A stretch of DNA of 64,000 nt from Alphaproteobacteria bacterium (lineage in GTDB: Bacteria > Pseudomonadota > Alphaproteobacteria > Oceanibaculales > Oceanibaculaceae): positions 397,183-461,182 of the forward strand of contig JAHJHR010000003.1 in NCBI GenBank assembly GCA_018823745.1, read 5' to 3'. Numbering within the stretch: position 1 is the first letter of the stretch; every line of letters starts with the position of its first letter. Below the pieces are notes generated by a model. The model was given only the letters and a program-made list of their open reading frames with translations. It had not been told where the DNA came from and did not search any database. A program made the position numbers and the translations under genes. Shown piece by piece: positions 26,234-34,543 of the stretch.

Positions 26234-27002
26234 TCTCAGCACCCTGCAACGCGATTTCGCCACTGCCCTGCAAACCCGGCAGACGCTGCCTGACGGGTAT
26301 CTGCCGGCGGCGCACCAGACGCGTTTCGCCATCTATCTGAACAATGTGCATCACGGGCTGGCGCAGAGCCTGGCGGCGGCCTATCCGGTGGTCAGGCGAC
26401 TGGTGGGCGAGGAATTCTTTTTCGCGGCGGCCGGTCTCTATGTCACCGAAAACCTGCCGCGCAGCCGCTCGCTGACCCTGTATGGCGCAGATTTCCCACG
26501 CTTCCTGTATCGCTTCCCGCCAGCCCGCAGCCTGCCCTATCTGGCCGATATCGCCCGGCTCGAACGGGCCGCGCTGGAGGCCCTGCATGCGCCAGACGAT
26601 CCCGTCGCCAGCCAGGCCGATCTGTTCGCGCTGGGCGATGCCCTCTCCGAAACACCTCTGGCACTGCACCCGGCCACAAGGCTGGTGGTCTCGCGCCATC
26701 CGGTGCTGGCAATCCATGACGCCAATCAGGCGGCGGACACCGCCACCCGGGCGATAGAAGCGACACCGCAGGCGGTTCTGGTGTTCCGGCAGGATGACGG
26801 CCTGTGCCGGCAGGCGGTGGCACCCGCCGACGCGATCCTGCTGCGCCGGCTGAAGGCAGGATGGAGCCTGTCGCGTATTGCCGGAGACTGCCCCGCTGTC
26901 CATGCCGGCGGCGGTCTCGTCTCACGCTTTCAGCGCCTGTCTTTGCTGCCTGTCTTCGCCCGGCCGCCCCTGGATATCCACCCCCTGGAGACCCGACCAT
27001 GA
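26226..27002 (+). CDS. DUF2063 protein, BufC-like partner of the MNIO enzyme
   Basis: Protein of 258 aa. The N-terminal DUF2063 domain covers residues about 5-100 (LQRDFATALQTRQ, then RFAIYLNNVHHGLAQSLAAAYPVVRRLVGEEFF). This family almost always accompanies DUF692 enzymes and is thought to recognise or present the precursor peptide. The C-terminal half (about 110-250) resembles the putative DNA-binding-like/winged domain of the family by position only. It overlaps the MNIO gene by 8 nt and the DoxX gene by 4 nt (ATGA), so all three are translationally linked. Confidence 0.9.
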   Translation: MPDLSTLQRDFATALQTRQTLPDGYLPAAHQTRFAIYLNNVHHGLAQSLAAAYPVVRRLVGEEFFFAAAGLYVTENLPRSRSLTLYGADFPRFLYRFPPARSLPYLADIARLERAALEALHAPDDPVASQADLFALGDALSETPLALHPATRLVVSRHPVLAIHDANQAADTATRAIEATPQAVLVFRQDDGLCRQAVAPADAILLRRLKAGWSLSRIAGDCPAVHAGGGLVSRFQRLSLLPVFARPPLDIHPLETRP

Positions 27003-27457
27003 CGAACACTGTGATCGCCCGCCTGCACCATGCCCTGCTGCGCCTGCAAACAGTTCTGGAGCCACTGGCGCTGCTCGCCCTGCGCCTGCCGGTCGCGGTG
27101 GTGTTCTGGCGGTCTGCCCGCACCAAGGTGGAAGGCTGGAACATCTTCGCCCCGACCGATGGCGCCTTCTTCCTGTTCCAGCATGAATACGGCCTGCCCT
27201 TCCCGGTGCTGTCGACCTATGCGGCGACGCTGGCGGAGCATGTCCTGCCGGTCCTGCTGGTGCTGGGCCTGGCCACCCGCCTGGGCGCGCTGGGGATGCT
27301 GGTCATGACGCTGGTGATCCAGATCTTCGTCTATCCCGACGCCTGGCTGAGCGCCCATATGTTCTGGGCCACCATCCTGTTTGCCGTGCTGGCACTGGGG
27401 CCGGGAAAACTGTCGCTGGACCATCTGATTGCCCGGCGTCTCCCCGCGGCGCTCTAG
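26999..27457 (+). CDS. DoxX-family membrane protein
   Basis: Small inner-membrane protein of 152 aa with about four hydrophobic segments. The pattern LPVAVVFWRSARTKVEGWNIF, then FLFQHEYGLPFPVLSTYAATLAEHVLPVLLVLGLATRLGAL is that of DoxX proteins found at the end of DUF2282-DUF692-DUF2063 operons. The role there is unproven; an electron-transfer or quinone-linked function has been suggested for DoxX proteins in general. Start at 26999 overlaps the DUF2063 stop (ATGA). A longer frame exists upstream but lies inside DUF2063. Confidence 0.88.
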   Translation: MTNTVIARLHHALLRLQTVLEPLALLALRLPVAVVFWRSARTKVEGWNIFAPTDGAFFLFQHEYGLPFPVLSTYAATLAEHVLPVLLVLGLATRLGALGMLVMTLVIQIFVYPDAWLSAHMFWATILFAVLALGPGKLSLDHLIARRLPAAL

Positions 27458-27467
27458 CAATCCGAGG

Positions 27468-28232
27468 GTGCTGCCCTATCTAGATGGCGTGCAGACTGAC
27501 GAACCCCCAAGAAAGCCGAGACGCGGCCGCGCCTTAGGCTGGCTGCTGGCGCTTGCCCTGCTGATCGGCGGGCCGGTGCTGGCGATCCATCAATCCTGGA
27601 TTCAGATACCGGCCAACTGGGCGCCCTGGGGCGATGTCGAGCTGGAGGCCCCGCCTTCCTGGCTGGCGCGCTCGCAGATCAACAGCCTGGTCGCCGATCC
27701 GCCTTCCTGCCTGGCAGCACTGGAGCGCACGGCACTGCGCTATACCCCGATGCCGGAAAAGCCGCTGGTCAAAGGCTGCGGCTATCTCAACGGCGTGCGC
27801 CTTGAACGCTCGCAGATCGCCTATAGCAGCGGCGTGGCGGCGAATTGCCCGGTGGTCGCGGCGCTGTACTGGTATGAGCGCGATCTGCAACAGGCGGCGC
27901 GGGAGCATCTGGGCACGGAGATCGCGCGGATCGAGCATCTCGGCATCTATGCGTGCCGCAACGTCTATGGCCGCAGCGCAGGACGGATGAGCCAGCACGC
28001 CACCGCCAATGCCATCGATATCGGCGGCTTCCGCCTGAAGAATGGCGAGACAGTCTCGGTGCTGCGGGACTGGCCCAAGGACGGGCCGGCTGACAGCCCC
28101 GAATCGCGCTTCCTGAAAGCCGCCCGCGACAGTGCCTGCCGCTATTTCAACACCGTGTTGGGGCCGGAGTACAACACCGCCCATGCCGATCACTTCCATC
28201 TGGATCTCGGCAAGTCCCGCATCTGCCGTTAG
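27468..28232 (+). CDS. Extensin-like C-terminal domain protein, membrane-anchored
   Basis: Protein of about 254 aa. A basic N-terminus (RKPRRGR) is followed by one hydrophobic segment (ALGWLLALALLIGGPVLAI), probably a signal anchor. The extensin-like domain then covers about 75-250, with CGYLNGVRLER, NCPVVAALYWYERD, GIYACRNVYGR, SQHATANAIDIGGF and HADHFHLDLGKSRIC. The His/Asp set (HATANAIDIGGF and HFHLDLG) resembles the metal site of peptidoglycan amidase-like folds, so a cell-wall role is plausible. The start is uncertain: a GTG at 27468 is taken, while a TTG at 27429 would overlap DoxX. It follows the bufferin operon by 10 bp and may be read through. Confidence 0.8.
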   Translation: MLPYLDGVQTDEPPRKPRRGRALGWLLALALLIGGPVLAIHQSWIQIPANWAPWGDVELEAPPSWLARSQINSLVADPPSCLAALERTALRYTPMPEKPLVKGCGYLNGVRLERSQIAYSSGVAANCPVVAALYWYERDLQQAAREHLGTEIARIEHLGIYACRNVYGRSAGRMSQHATANAIDIGGFRLKNGETVSVLRDWPKDGPADSPESRFLKAARDSACRYFNTVLGPEYNTAHADHFHLDLGKSRICR

Positions 28233-28242
28233 GAACGGGGCG

Positions 28243-28737
28243 CTAACGGAAGCGGCAGACCATCAGATACTCGTCATGATAGACGCCATCGACCAGAAGG
28301 CTGCGCGGCTCGGTGCCATAGATCTCGAAGCCATGGCGCTGATAGAGCCGCAGGGCCGGCGGGTTATCGACCGCCACCGCGCAATGCAGCTGCACCACAT
28401 GTGGCCGGGCGGCGGCGATGACTGTCTCGATCAGCCGGTCGGCGAGACCACTGGCCCGATGCCCCGGCTGGACATAAACCCCGAACAGAATGCCGCGATG
28501 GCTTTCCTTCACCGCAGCAAAGGGCGCAAAACAGGCGGAGCCGACAAGCACGCCATCCAGACGGGCGGCGAAGATATGGCTGCGGCCGGTCATGCCGGCC
28601 TGCCATTCCTCCGGCGTCTGCCGGCTTTCCGTCTCCCAGTCGCCCCCGAAGGCGGCGGGGTGGCGTTGCAGGGCGTCCAGGCGCAGCGCCTTCCACTCCC
28701 GCCACTGCGCCGGGGTAAGCTGTTCAATCACCGGCAT
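28243..28737 (-). CDS. GNAT-family N-acetyltransferase coupled to the YcaO gene
   Basis: Acetyltransferase of 164 aa. GNAT pattern: PVIEQLTPAQWREWKALRLDAL at the start, LFGVYVQPGHRASGLADRLIE (acetyl-CoA loop with the degenerate form PGHRASG in place of Q/RxxGxG/A) and NPPALRLYQRHGFEIYG at the end. The start at 28737 is set by the TGATG overlap with the YcaO stop; upstream codons are antisense-like Arg/Pro-rich sequence. Coupling suggests it works with the YcaO protein, perhaps acetylating the product or giving self-protection. It is convergent with the extensin-like gene, 10 bp between stops. Confidence 0.85.
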   Translation of the reverse strand: MPVIEQLTPAQWREWKALRLDALQRHPAAFGGDWETESRQTPEEWQAGMTGRSHIFAARLDGVLVGSACFAPFAAVKESHRGILFGVYVQPGHRASGLADRLIETVIAAARPHVVQLHCAVAVDNPPALRLYQRHGFEIYGTEPRSLLVDGVYHDEYLMVCRFR

Positions 28738-31058
28738 CAGACGAAGAAGCTCAACGGGTTCAGCTCCGCCTCCTTCAGCGGCTTGTCCAGCAGGCCCTGG
28801 GCGACAGGGGCGGAGAACAGGCGGGGCACGCCGCGACGGTTCCAGAAATGGCACAGGCCGGGAACGACGACCCGCACGCAATCCAGCGGCAGATTGCCCC
28901 GGTCGAAATTCAGCACGACCACCTCATGTCCCATCTCGTCCAGCCGGTCGACACAGTGGCGCACGGCGGCGTCGATCGAGTCTATGCCCCGGATCGACAG
29001 GGCATTCGGATCGACCGGCGCGCCCTCACGGGCTTTCAGATAGGGGTGCTGCGCCAGAGTGGCGCTGTCGTTCCATTCCCGCGCGGTGGGGAATTCGTCC
29101 TTCTTGCCGGGGGCCAGCGGCACCTTCATGGCATCGTTAAAGAAGAACATCTGGTTCAGCTCGGTGATCGCCCGTGTCGCCGCGACCTTGCCGTCGATAT
29201 GCGCGCCGAAGCCCATGGTCAGGCCAGTGCCGGTCTCCAGCTCGGCCGAAATCGCCACCATGACCGGGATGCCGATATCGCTGGTGATGTTCAGCACCTC
29301 CAGCGTGCGGCCGCTCTGCTGGATATAGTCGCGCATGGCGCTGATGAAGGCGCTGTCCAGATCATCCAGATCGACCGCCGGATAGCGCAACCGGTTGTAC
29401 CACCACAGTGAGATCGAATCGCGCTCGACGATCTCCAGCAGCCCCTGCAGAATTGCCTCCTCCAGCGTGCCACCAGAGGCGCAGCCATTGGAATCGCCCA
29501 GGCAGAAGACATGGTCGCCGGGCACGTCCTGGGAGCGGTAGTCGAAATAGCAGAACCGGGTCGGCAGCCAGCGCGGCTCGTCATGGGTGAGCGACCAGGC
29601 CGGCGACCAGTCTATGAGGTTCTCCTTCCGGAACGGCTCCGGGATCAGGTGCATCGCCTCCGTGCCCTTGTTCAGCTCGGCGCGGTTGGCGTATTGCGCA
29701 GCACTGAAGCCCAGGATCGAGTGCGGGTGGATCGCCGTCTTGCCCAGATCGGTCATGCGCGCCGGACGGCGGGCCTCGGTGCCGACCCAGCCGCTGGCAT
29801 AGCGCTCCACCGCCTCGGCCAGGCAGCTGACGCGTGCCTGAGTCAGGGTGACGCCCTTGCCGCCGGCGGAACCCGGCTTGCCCAGCCGGCGATTGGCGCG
29901 CGGATCGACGCTTTCGCCACTGGCCTGCGCGGCCGAGGTGACATACAGCCCCTTGCCGAAGACATGGTCATTGAGCTGCGAGACGATGCCGGTCAGCGGG
30001 CTGACCAGCGGGTTCAGCCGGGCCAGCGCCTGTTCGGCCGTCAGCGCACGCCAGCCGCCATCGCCATCACCGCCGGTGCTGACCGGCTGCAGGCGGATCG
30101 GCGTCGGCTGCAGGGGCGTCTTGGAGGTGCTGGCCGGCGCGCCGCAATGCGGGCAATCCGTGAAGCGCGGCGCGAGATGGGTGGTCGCCCCCCCGGTAAT
30201 CGTATCGATGGTCAGCAGATGATGATCGGTGCGGGCATCGCCGCTGCGGACATGCTGCAGGATTTCCGCCACCGCCATGCCGCGGGCCAGCGCCAGCGAG
30301 CCGGCGGTCCAGCCGCGTGCCGGGCGCAGCCCGCCGCTGGGCGCCTGCACCAGCGTATCACCCGGCCGGTGGCTGATCAGCCGCCGCGCCAGGCAATGAT
30401 AACAGGGCCGCCGCCCATCCGACCGGCCGGTCGGGTTTTCCGCCAGCGGCGTGCCCGCCCCCATGCGGGGACCGATCCAGGCGCTGTTGCCGCCCGGCTT
30501 GAAGGGCAGCCAGGACCACCCGGCCCTGTCGGCCTGCACGGCGAAATCGACCAGCGAGGATTGCAGATAGTCATCGACCAGCACGATCAGCAGATCGGCC
30601 TGCGCCGGATCGGCCACGGCGAAGCCCGACCCGGCCAGCATGGAGAGCAGCGCGCCCGCGCCCTCGGCGCCCGTCACCGATCCCTGGCCCAGCGGCACCA
30701 CACCGATGCGCTGGCCGGTCAGGGTTTCCGACACCGCCAGCGGCGTCTCGCCCTGTGCGCTCCAATAGGCCGCCAGATGACCGTCATGACGCGCCGGGAC
30801 CGGGACGATATAGCCTTTGGCCTGCATGTCGGTCAGCATGCCGACAACCTCCGGCTCTGGCACCTTGCCCTTGAAGACAGCGACGATCTGCCCACCGGTC
30901 AGCGCGCCGGTCAGATGCGGCAGCAGATCGCGGTAGAACTGCCCGCGCAGCCGGAAGCTGCGCGACTCGGACAGCAGCAACAACCGCTCATCATCCTGCA
31001 GATGCACCGAGAAATGCGGCGCCAGGGCAAGATGATGGGTCAGAATTTCCGTCGACAT
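28737..31058 (-). CDS. Fused TOMM cyclodehydratase: E1-like precursor-binding domain plus YcaO
   Basis: Protein of 773 aa. Residues about 1-340 look like the E1/ThiF-related, leader-peptide-binding half of thiazole/oxazole peptide synthetases, with two zinc-type CxxC pairs (RPCYHCLARR and FTDCPHCGAP). Residues about 375-770 are the YcaO domain, with SCLAEAVERYASG and GTLEEAILQGLLEIVERDSISLWWYNR supplying the ATP/Mg-binding glutamates. YcaO enzymes use ATP to activate peptide amides, forming azolines or thioamides. The C-terminus is NPLSFFV; the PxPxP ending common in azoline-forming YcaOs is absent. No SagB-type dehydrogenase or precursor peptide lies nearby. The chosen ATG follows an AGGA; the upstream in-frame sequence is low quality. 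Confidence 0.88.
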   Translation of the reverse strand: MSTEILTHHLALAPHFSVHLQDDERLLLLSESRSFRLRGQFYRDLLPHLTGALTGGQIVAVFKGKVPEPEVVGMLTDMQAKGYIVPVPARHDGHLAAYWSAQGETPLAVSETLTGQRIGVVPLGQGSVTGAEGAGALLSMLAGSGFAVADPAQADLLIVLVDDYLQSSLVDFAVQADRAGWSWLPFKPGGNSAWIGPRMGAGTPLAENPTGRSDGRRPCYHCLARRLISHRPGDTLVQAPSGGLRPARGWTAGSLALARGMAVAEILQHVRSGDARTDHHLLTIDTITGGATTHLAPRFTDCPHCGAPASTSKTPLQPTPIRLQPVSTGGDGDGGWRALTAEQALARLNPLVSPLTGIVSQLNDHVFGKGLYVTSAAQASGESVDPRANRRLGKPGSAGGKGVTLTQARVSCLAEAVERYASGWVGTEARRPARMTDLGKTAIHPHSILGFSAAQYANRAELNKGTEAMHLIPEPFRKENLIDWSPAWSLTHDEPRWLPTRFCYFDYRSQDVPGDHVFCLGDSNGCASGGTLEEAILQGLLEIVERDSISLWWYNRLRYPAVDLDDLDSAFISAMRDYIQQSGRTLEVLNITSDIGIPVMVAISAELETGTGLTMGFGAHIDGKVAATRAITELNQMFFFNDAMKVPLAPGKKDEFPTAREWNDSATLAQHPYLKAREGAPVDPNALSIRGIDSIDAAVRHCVDRLDEMGHEVVVLNFDRGNLPLDCVRVVVPGLCHFWNRRGVPRLFSAPVAQGLLDKPLKEAELNPLSFFV

Positions 31059-31251
31059 GGGCGTGATCCTGGAGAGTGTCTGAGCGGATGACCGGAGACC
31101 AGGAAGAGGCAGGCCGTCCGGCAGGAACCTGCAAGCGTTGTAATACAAAGCGCCGGGACGCGGGTGGCCAAGTTGCTATTCTGTCGGTTTTTTAATGCCA
31201 GGGCCGAGTGCTACCGGGCGCCGCAGGTCGCAAAGTACGGTGCCGGACGAC

Positions 31252-31285
31252 AAAAAAACGCCGCGGAACCTTCTGGTTCTCGCGG
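31252..31285 (-). terminator. Rho-independent terminator after tRNA-Ser
   Basis: On the minus strand a bulged stem of about 10 bp (CCGCGAGAACC with GGTTCCGCGG, 4-nt loop) is followed by seven T. It lies about 30 bp downstream of the tRNA-Ser 3' end and ends that transcript before the YcaO promoter region. Confidence 0.8.
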
Positions 31286-31314
31286 TTCATTTTTGCGTCA
31301 TCTGAAAGAGAAAT

Positions 31315-31406
31315 TGGCGGAGGGGATGAGATTCGAACTCACGATACGGTGTTACCCGTATAACGGTTTAGCAAACCGCCGCCTTCAGCCACTCGGCCAC
31401 CCCTCC
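31315..31406 (-). tRNA. tRNA-Ser (anticodon GCT)
   Basis: A 92-nt class II tRNA including an encoded CCA end. Acceptor stem GGAGGGG pairs with CCCCTCC, the discriminator base is G, and the D-arm sequence is GGCCGAGTGGCTGAAGG. The anticodon loop TTTGCTAAA gives GCT, reading AGC/AGT serine codons. A long variable arm (TACGGGTAACACCGTA) and the T-arm GTTCGAATC follow. Confidence 0.96.
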
Positions 31407-31507
31407 GCCGTGAGCGGCTTACGTTCACGACGTATGCGGACGCTCCTTCTATAGGCCGCCCCCAACCCTGTCAACGAGAGAAGGAGCAAGGGTCGGAAAG
31501 AAGGAAG

Positions 31508-31541
31508 AAAAAGCTGTCGCCCCCATCACAGGGGCGACAGC
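31508..31541 (-). terminator. Rho-independent terminator after GST 1
   Basis: On the minus strand the stem GCTGTCGCCCC/GGGGCGACAGC with a 7-nt loop is followed by TTTTTCTTCC. It lies 12 bp downstream of the glutathione transferase stop. Confidence 0.85.
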
Positions 31542-31553
31542 CGGGGGAACATT

Positions 31554-32174
31554 CTAGCTGGGCACCGCCATGCCCTTCTGTACAGCCGGGCGGGCGGAAA
31601 TCTCGTCGAACCAGCGCTTCAGATTGGGAAAATCGGCCCAGTCGATGCCGTGCCATTCCCAGCGCGCGATCCACGGATAGGTGGCGATATCGGCGATGCT
31701 GTACTCGGCACCGGCCAGATAGGGCGTCTCGCCCAGGCGCTTGTCCATGACGCCATAGAGGCGATGCGTCTCGCTGGTATAGCGTTCGATGGCATAGGGC
31801 ACCTGCTCCTTGGCGAAGCGGCGGAAGTGATGCGCCTGACCCAGCATCGGCCCGACACCGGCCATCTGGAACATCAGCCAGGTCATGGTCTCGTAGCGAC
31901 CGGCCGGGTCAGCCGGCATCAGCTTGCCGGTCTTCTCGGCCAGATAGAACAGGATCGAGCCGCTTTCGAACACGCTGATCGGCTTGCCGCCCGGCCCGTC
32001 GGAATCGACGATGGCGGGGATCTTGTTGTTCGGGCTGATCTTCAGGAAATCCGGCGCGAACTGCTCGTCCTTGGAGATGTTGACCGGATGCGCCGTATAG
32101 GGCAGCCCGATCTCCTCCAGCATGATGGAAACCTTGCGGCCGTTCGGCGTGGTCCAGGTATAGAGATCGATCAT
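31554..32174 (-). CDS. Glutathione S-transferase family protein (GstB/YfcG-like)
   Basis: Cytosolic protein of 206 aa. The thioredoxin-fold N-terminal domain covers residues 1-80 (MIDLYTWTTPNGRKVSIMLEEIGLPY, then PNNKIPAIVD and the ESGSILFYLAEKTG glutathione-binding turn). The helical C-terminal domain follows (SIADIATYPWIARWEW). The TTPNGRK active-site segment and length match bacterial Nu/YfcG-type enzymes, which have disulfide reductase activity with two glutathiones. Two adjacent ATGs compete; the second (32174) is six bases after GGGAG and is chosen. It may transcribe alone: a terminator follows and the next gene upstream is about 96 bp away on the same strand. Confidence 0.9.
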   Translation of the reverse strand: MIDLYTWTTPNGRKVSIMLEEIGLPYTAHPVNISKDEQFAPDFLKISPNNKIPAIVDSDGPGGKPISVFESGSILFYLAEKTGKLMPADPAGRYETMTWLMFQMAGVGPMLGQAHHFRRFAKEQVPYAIERYTSETHRLYGVMDKRLGETPYLAGAEYSIADIATYPWIARWEWHGIDWADFPNLKRWFDEISARPAVQKGMAVPS

Positions 32175-32270
32175 CATCGACTCCCAATGGTTGCGGAATA
32201 TGGCGCGCACCTTAAAGCAGCGCCTGTCCAGAGGGAACAGGGGGCGAGTATAGCGCCCCCTCTCCTTGGC

Positions 32271-33422
32271 CTACACCGCAGCCAGCGCCTGTTCCAGATC
32301 GGCGATCAGATCATCCAGCTTCTCGATGCCGATGGAGAAGCGCAGCAGATCCTCGGGCACCGGGCTTTCCGGACCTTCGATGGAGCGGCGATGCTCGACC
32401 AGGCTTTCAACGCCACCCAGCGAGGTGGCGCGTTTGAACAGCACCAGCCCGGCGGCGGCCTTCACCGCGCCCTGCTTGCCGCCCTTGATGCGGATCGACA
32501 GCATGCCGCCGAAACCGCCACTCATCTGCCGGGCAGCCGTGGCATGGCCGGGATGCGAGGGCAGGCCCGGATAGAGCATCTGGACGACCTTGGAATGCCC
32601 CTCGAAATGCCGGGCAATCGCCATCGCATTGGCGCTGGCGGCCCGCACGCGGACATGCAGCGTGCGCATCCCGCGCAGCAGCAGCCAGGCCTCGAACGGC
32701 CCCATGATGGTGCCGATATCCTTGCGGATGGAGACGATGCGCTGCCAGAAGGCGTCATCCTGCGCGGTGACCAGCGCGCCGGCGATCACGTCGCTGTGCC
32801 CGTTCAGGTATTTCGTCGCCGAATGCATCACGATATCGGCGCCATGCGCCAGCGGCTGGGTCAGCACCGGCGTCGCGACGGTCGAATCGACCGCCAGCTT
32901 CGCGCCGACCGAATGGGCGATGCGCGCCGCCTCGGCAATATCGGTGACGCTCCACATCGGGTTGGACGGGGTTTCCGCCCAGATCAGCGCCGGGCGGTGC
33001 TGTTCGGTCAGCGCCCGCAGCGTCGTCATGTCGTCATTGGGGTAATAGACGATCTTCACGCCCCATTCGGCGCCCCAGCTGTTCAGCCATTTTCGCACGC
33101 CCCAATACATGACCTCTGGTACCAGGGCGGTATCGCCCGGCTTCAGCGCCATGAACACGCCGGTCGCCGCCGACATGCCGGACGCCACCAGCAGGCTGGC
33201 CACCCCGCCTTCCAGCGTGGTCAGCACGGCCTCGGCCTGGCGGACGGTCTGGTTGTCCGCCCGGCCATAGATGAAGCCGTTCTTGTATTCCAGATCGGGC
33301 TCGCGCTCGAAGGTGCTGGAGATATAGACCGGCGGGGTTACGGCGCCGGTCAGGGGCTCGGTCACACCAAGCGCCTGCACGGCCAGCGTCTCGGGCGACG
33401 CATCGGGAAAGTTTTTGCTCAT
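32271..33422 (-). CDS. Cys/Met metabolism PLP enzyme, cystathionine beta-lyase-like
   Basis: PLP-dependent trans-sulfuration enzyme of 383 aa. Conserved parts: TPPVYISSTFE, YGRADNQTVRQAEAVLTTLEGG (phosphate-binding Tyr/Arg region), AETPSNPMWSVTDI, AVDSTVATPVLTQPLAHGADIVMHSATKYLNGHSDVIAG with the PLP lysine in SATKY, and SLGGVESLVEHR at the end. The sequence fits cystathionine gamma-synthase/beta-lyase relatives; which reaction it performs cannot be decided. Start at MSKNFPDAS (33422) since upstream codons are unlike the family. It is divergent from the LysR gene at 33611, which may regulate it. Confidence 0.88.
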   Translation of the reverse strand: MSKNFPDASPETLAVQALGVTEPLTGAVTPPVYISSTFEREPDLEYKNGFIYGRADNQTVRQAEAVLTTLEGGVASLLVASGMSAATGVFMALKPGDTALVPEVMYWGVRKWLNSWGAEWGVKIVYYPNDDMTTLRALTEQHRPALIWAETPSNPMWSVTDIAEAARIAHSVGAKLAVDSTVATPVLTQPLAHGADIVMHSATKYLNGHSDVIAGALVTAQDDAFWQRIVSIRKDIGTIMGPFEAWLLLRGMRTLHVRVRAASANAMAIARHFEGHSKVVQMLYPGLPSHPGHATAARQMSGGFGGMLSIRIKGGKQGAVKAAAGLVLFKRATSLGGVESLVEHRRSIEGPESPVPEDLLRFSIGIEKLDDLIADLEQALAAV

Positions 33423-33610
33423 GGCGATAGTGCTAGCGCGCCGGGGCAAGTCTCCACAAGTGCCGTCAACGCATGGGCTCGTCAAAAGAATAGCGCGGGT
33501 CGGCGGCGGGTTTTCTGGCCCCCGATTCGCGCCTGGATTTATACATTGCGGCGGCCGGGAGAATCGGTTGATCTGTGCAGGAAATCTTTCCGCTGAGGAA
33601 TGAAAGACCG

Positions 33611-34522
33611 ATGGATCGTTTCCTCGCTTTGCAGATATTCACCACCACCGTCGAATCGGAAAGCCTGATCGGCGCCAGCCGGAAGCTCGGCCTGTCGCCC
33701 TCGGCAGTCAGCAAGAATCTGGCGGCGCTGGAGGAGCATCTGGGCGCGCGCCTGCTGAACCGCACGACCCGGCGCATCGGCCTGACCGAGATCGGCGAGG
33801 CCTATTACGAACGCGCCGCGCGCATCCTGGCCGAGCTGGCCGATGCCGACCAGTCGGTCAGCCAGCAGGACGGGCTGCCGCGCGGGTTGTTGCGGATTTC
33901 AGCGCCCATCAGCTTCGGCCAGCGCCATGTCGCCCCGGCCCTGCCGGAATTCCGCGCCGCCTATCCCGATGTGACCGTGCAGATGATCTTGAACGACGCC
34001 GTGGTCGATATCGTCGCCGAACGCTTCGACCTGGCCATCCGCATCGCCAATCTGAAGGATTCCAGCCTGGTGGCGCGCAAGCTGGCGGCCAATCACCGGC
34101 GGCTCTATGCCGCGCCGGACTATCTGGCACGCAAGGGCGGGCTGGCCAGCCCGTCAGATATCGAACAGCATGATTTGATCAGCCCGCCCGCCGGCTCGCC
34201 CTTGCTCGATCTCAGCCTGACGCGGAATGGCGACACACGGGCGCTGCATCTGCTGGGCCAGATTCAGCTCAGCTCGGTCGAAGCCATACTGGAAGCCTGC
34301 CTTGCCGGCGGCGGCCTGGCCGTGCTGCCGGAGTATATGGTCGGCGAGCCGATGGCCGCTGGAAGGCTGGTCCCGGTGCTGCCGGATTACACCGTGCCCG
34401 ACACCGTGATCCAGGCGGTCTTCCCGTCCTCCCGGCACCTCTCGGCCAAGGTGCGGGCCTTCCTCGATTTCCTGGTCGCCCGCTACAACCCGGTGCCGCC
34501 CTGGCAGAAACAGGGCGGGTAG
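33611..34522 (+). CDS. LysR-family transcriptional regulator (DsdC/CrgA-like group)
   Basis: Regulator of 303 aa. The HTH at residues about 1-60 reads MDRFLALQIFTTTVESESLIGASRKLGLSPSAVSKNLAALEEHLGARLLNRTTRRIGLTE in pieces typical of the large CrgA/PA0477 group. The effector-binding domain covers about 90-295 with PRGLLRISAPISFGQRHVAPALPEF. The start at 33611 is chosen over a GTG 36 bases upstream because the family begins at this Met. It is divergent from the cystathionine-lyase-like gene with 188 bp between starts. The inducer is unknown. Confidence 0.9.
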   Translation: MDRFLALQIFTTTVESESLIGASRKLGLSPSAVSKNLAALEEHLGARLLNRTTRRIGLTEIGEAYYERAARILAELADADQSVSQQDGLPRGLLRISAPISFGQRHVAPALPEFRAAYPDVTVQMILNDAVVDIVAERFDLAIRIANLKDSSLVARKLAANHRRLYAAPDYLARKGGLASPSDIEQHDLISPPAGSPLLDLSLTRNGDTRALHLLGQIQLSSVEAILEACLAGGGLAVLPEYMVGEPMAAGRLVPVLPDYTVPDTVIQAVFPSSRHLSAKVRAFLDFLVARYNPVPPWQKQGG

Positions 34523-34543
34523 GACGCAGGGTTCTATTCCTAC

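Noticed and set aside
27468..28232. Extensin-like gene as part of the bufferin pathway
   Set aside because: It follows DoxX by 10 bp, but I know of no constant link between extensin-like proteins and DUF2282-DUF692 operons; read-through is possible, shared function is not supported.
31164..31454. Possible YcaO precursor peptide upstream of the cyclodehydratase
   Set aside because: The frame lies antisense to tRNA-Ser and its terminator, faces away from the YcaO gene and has no leader/core layout.
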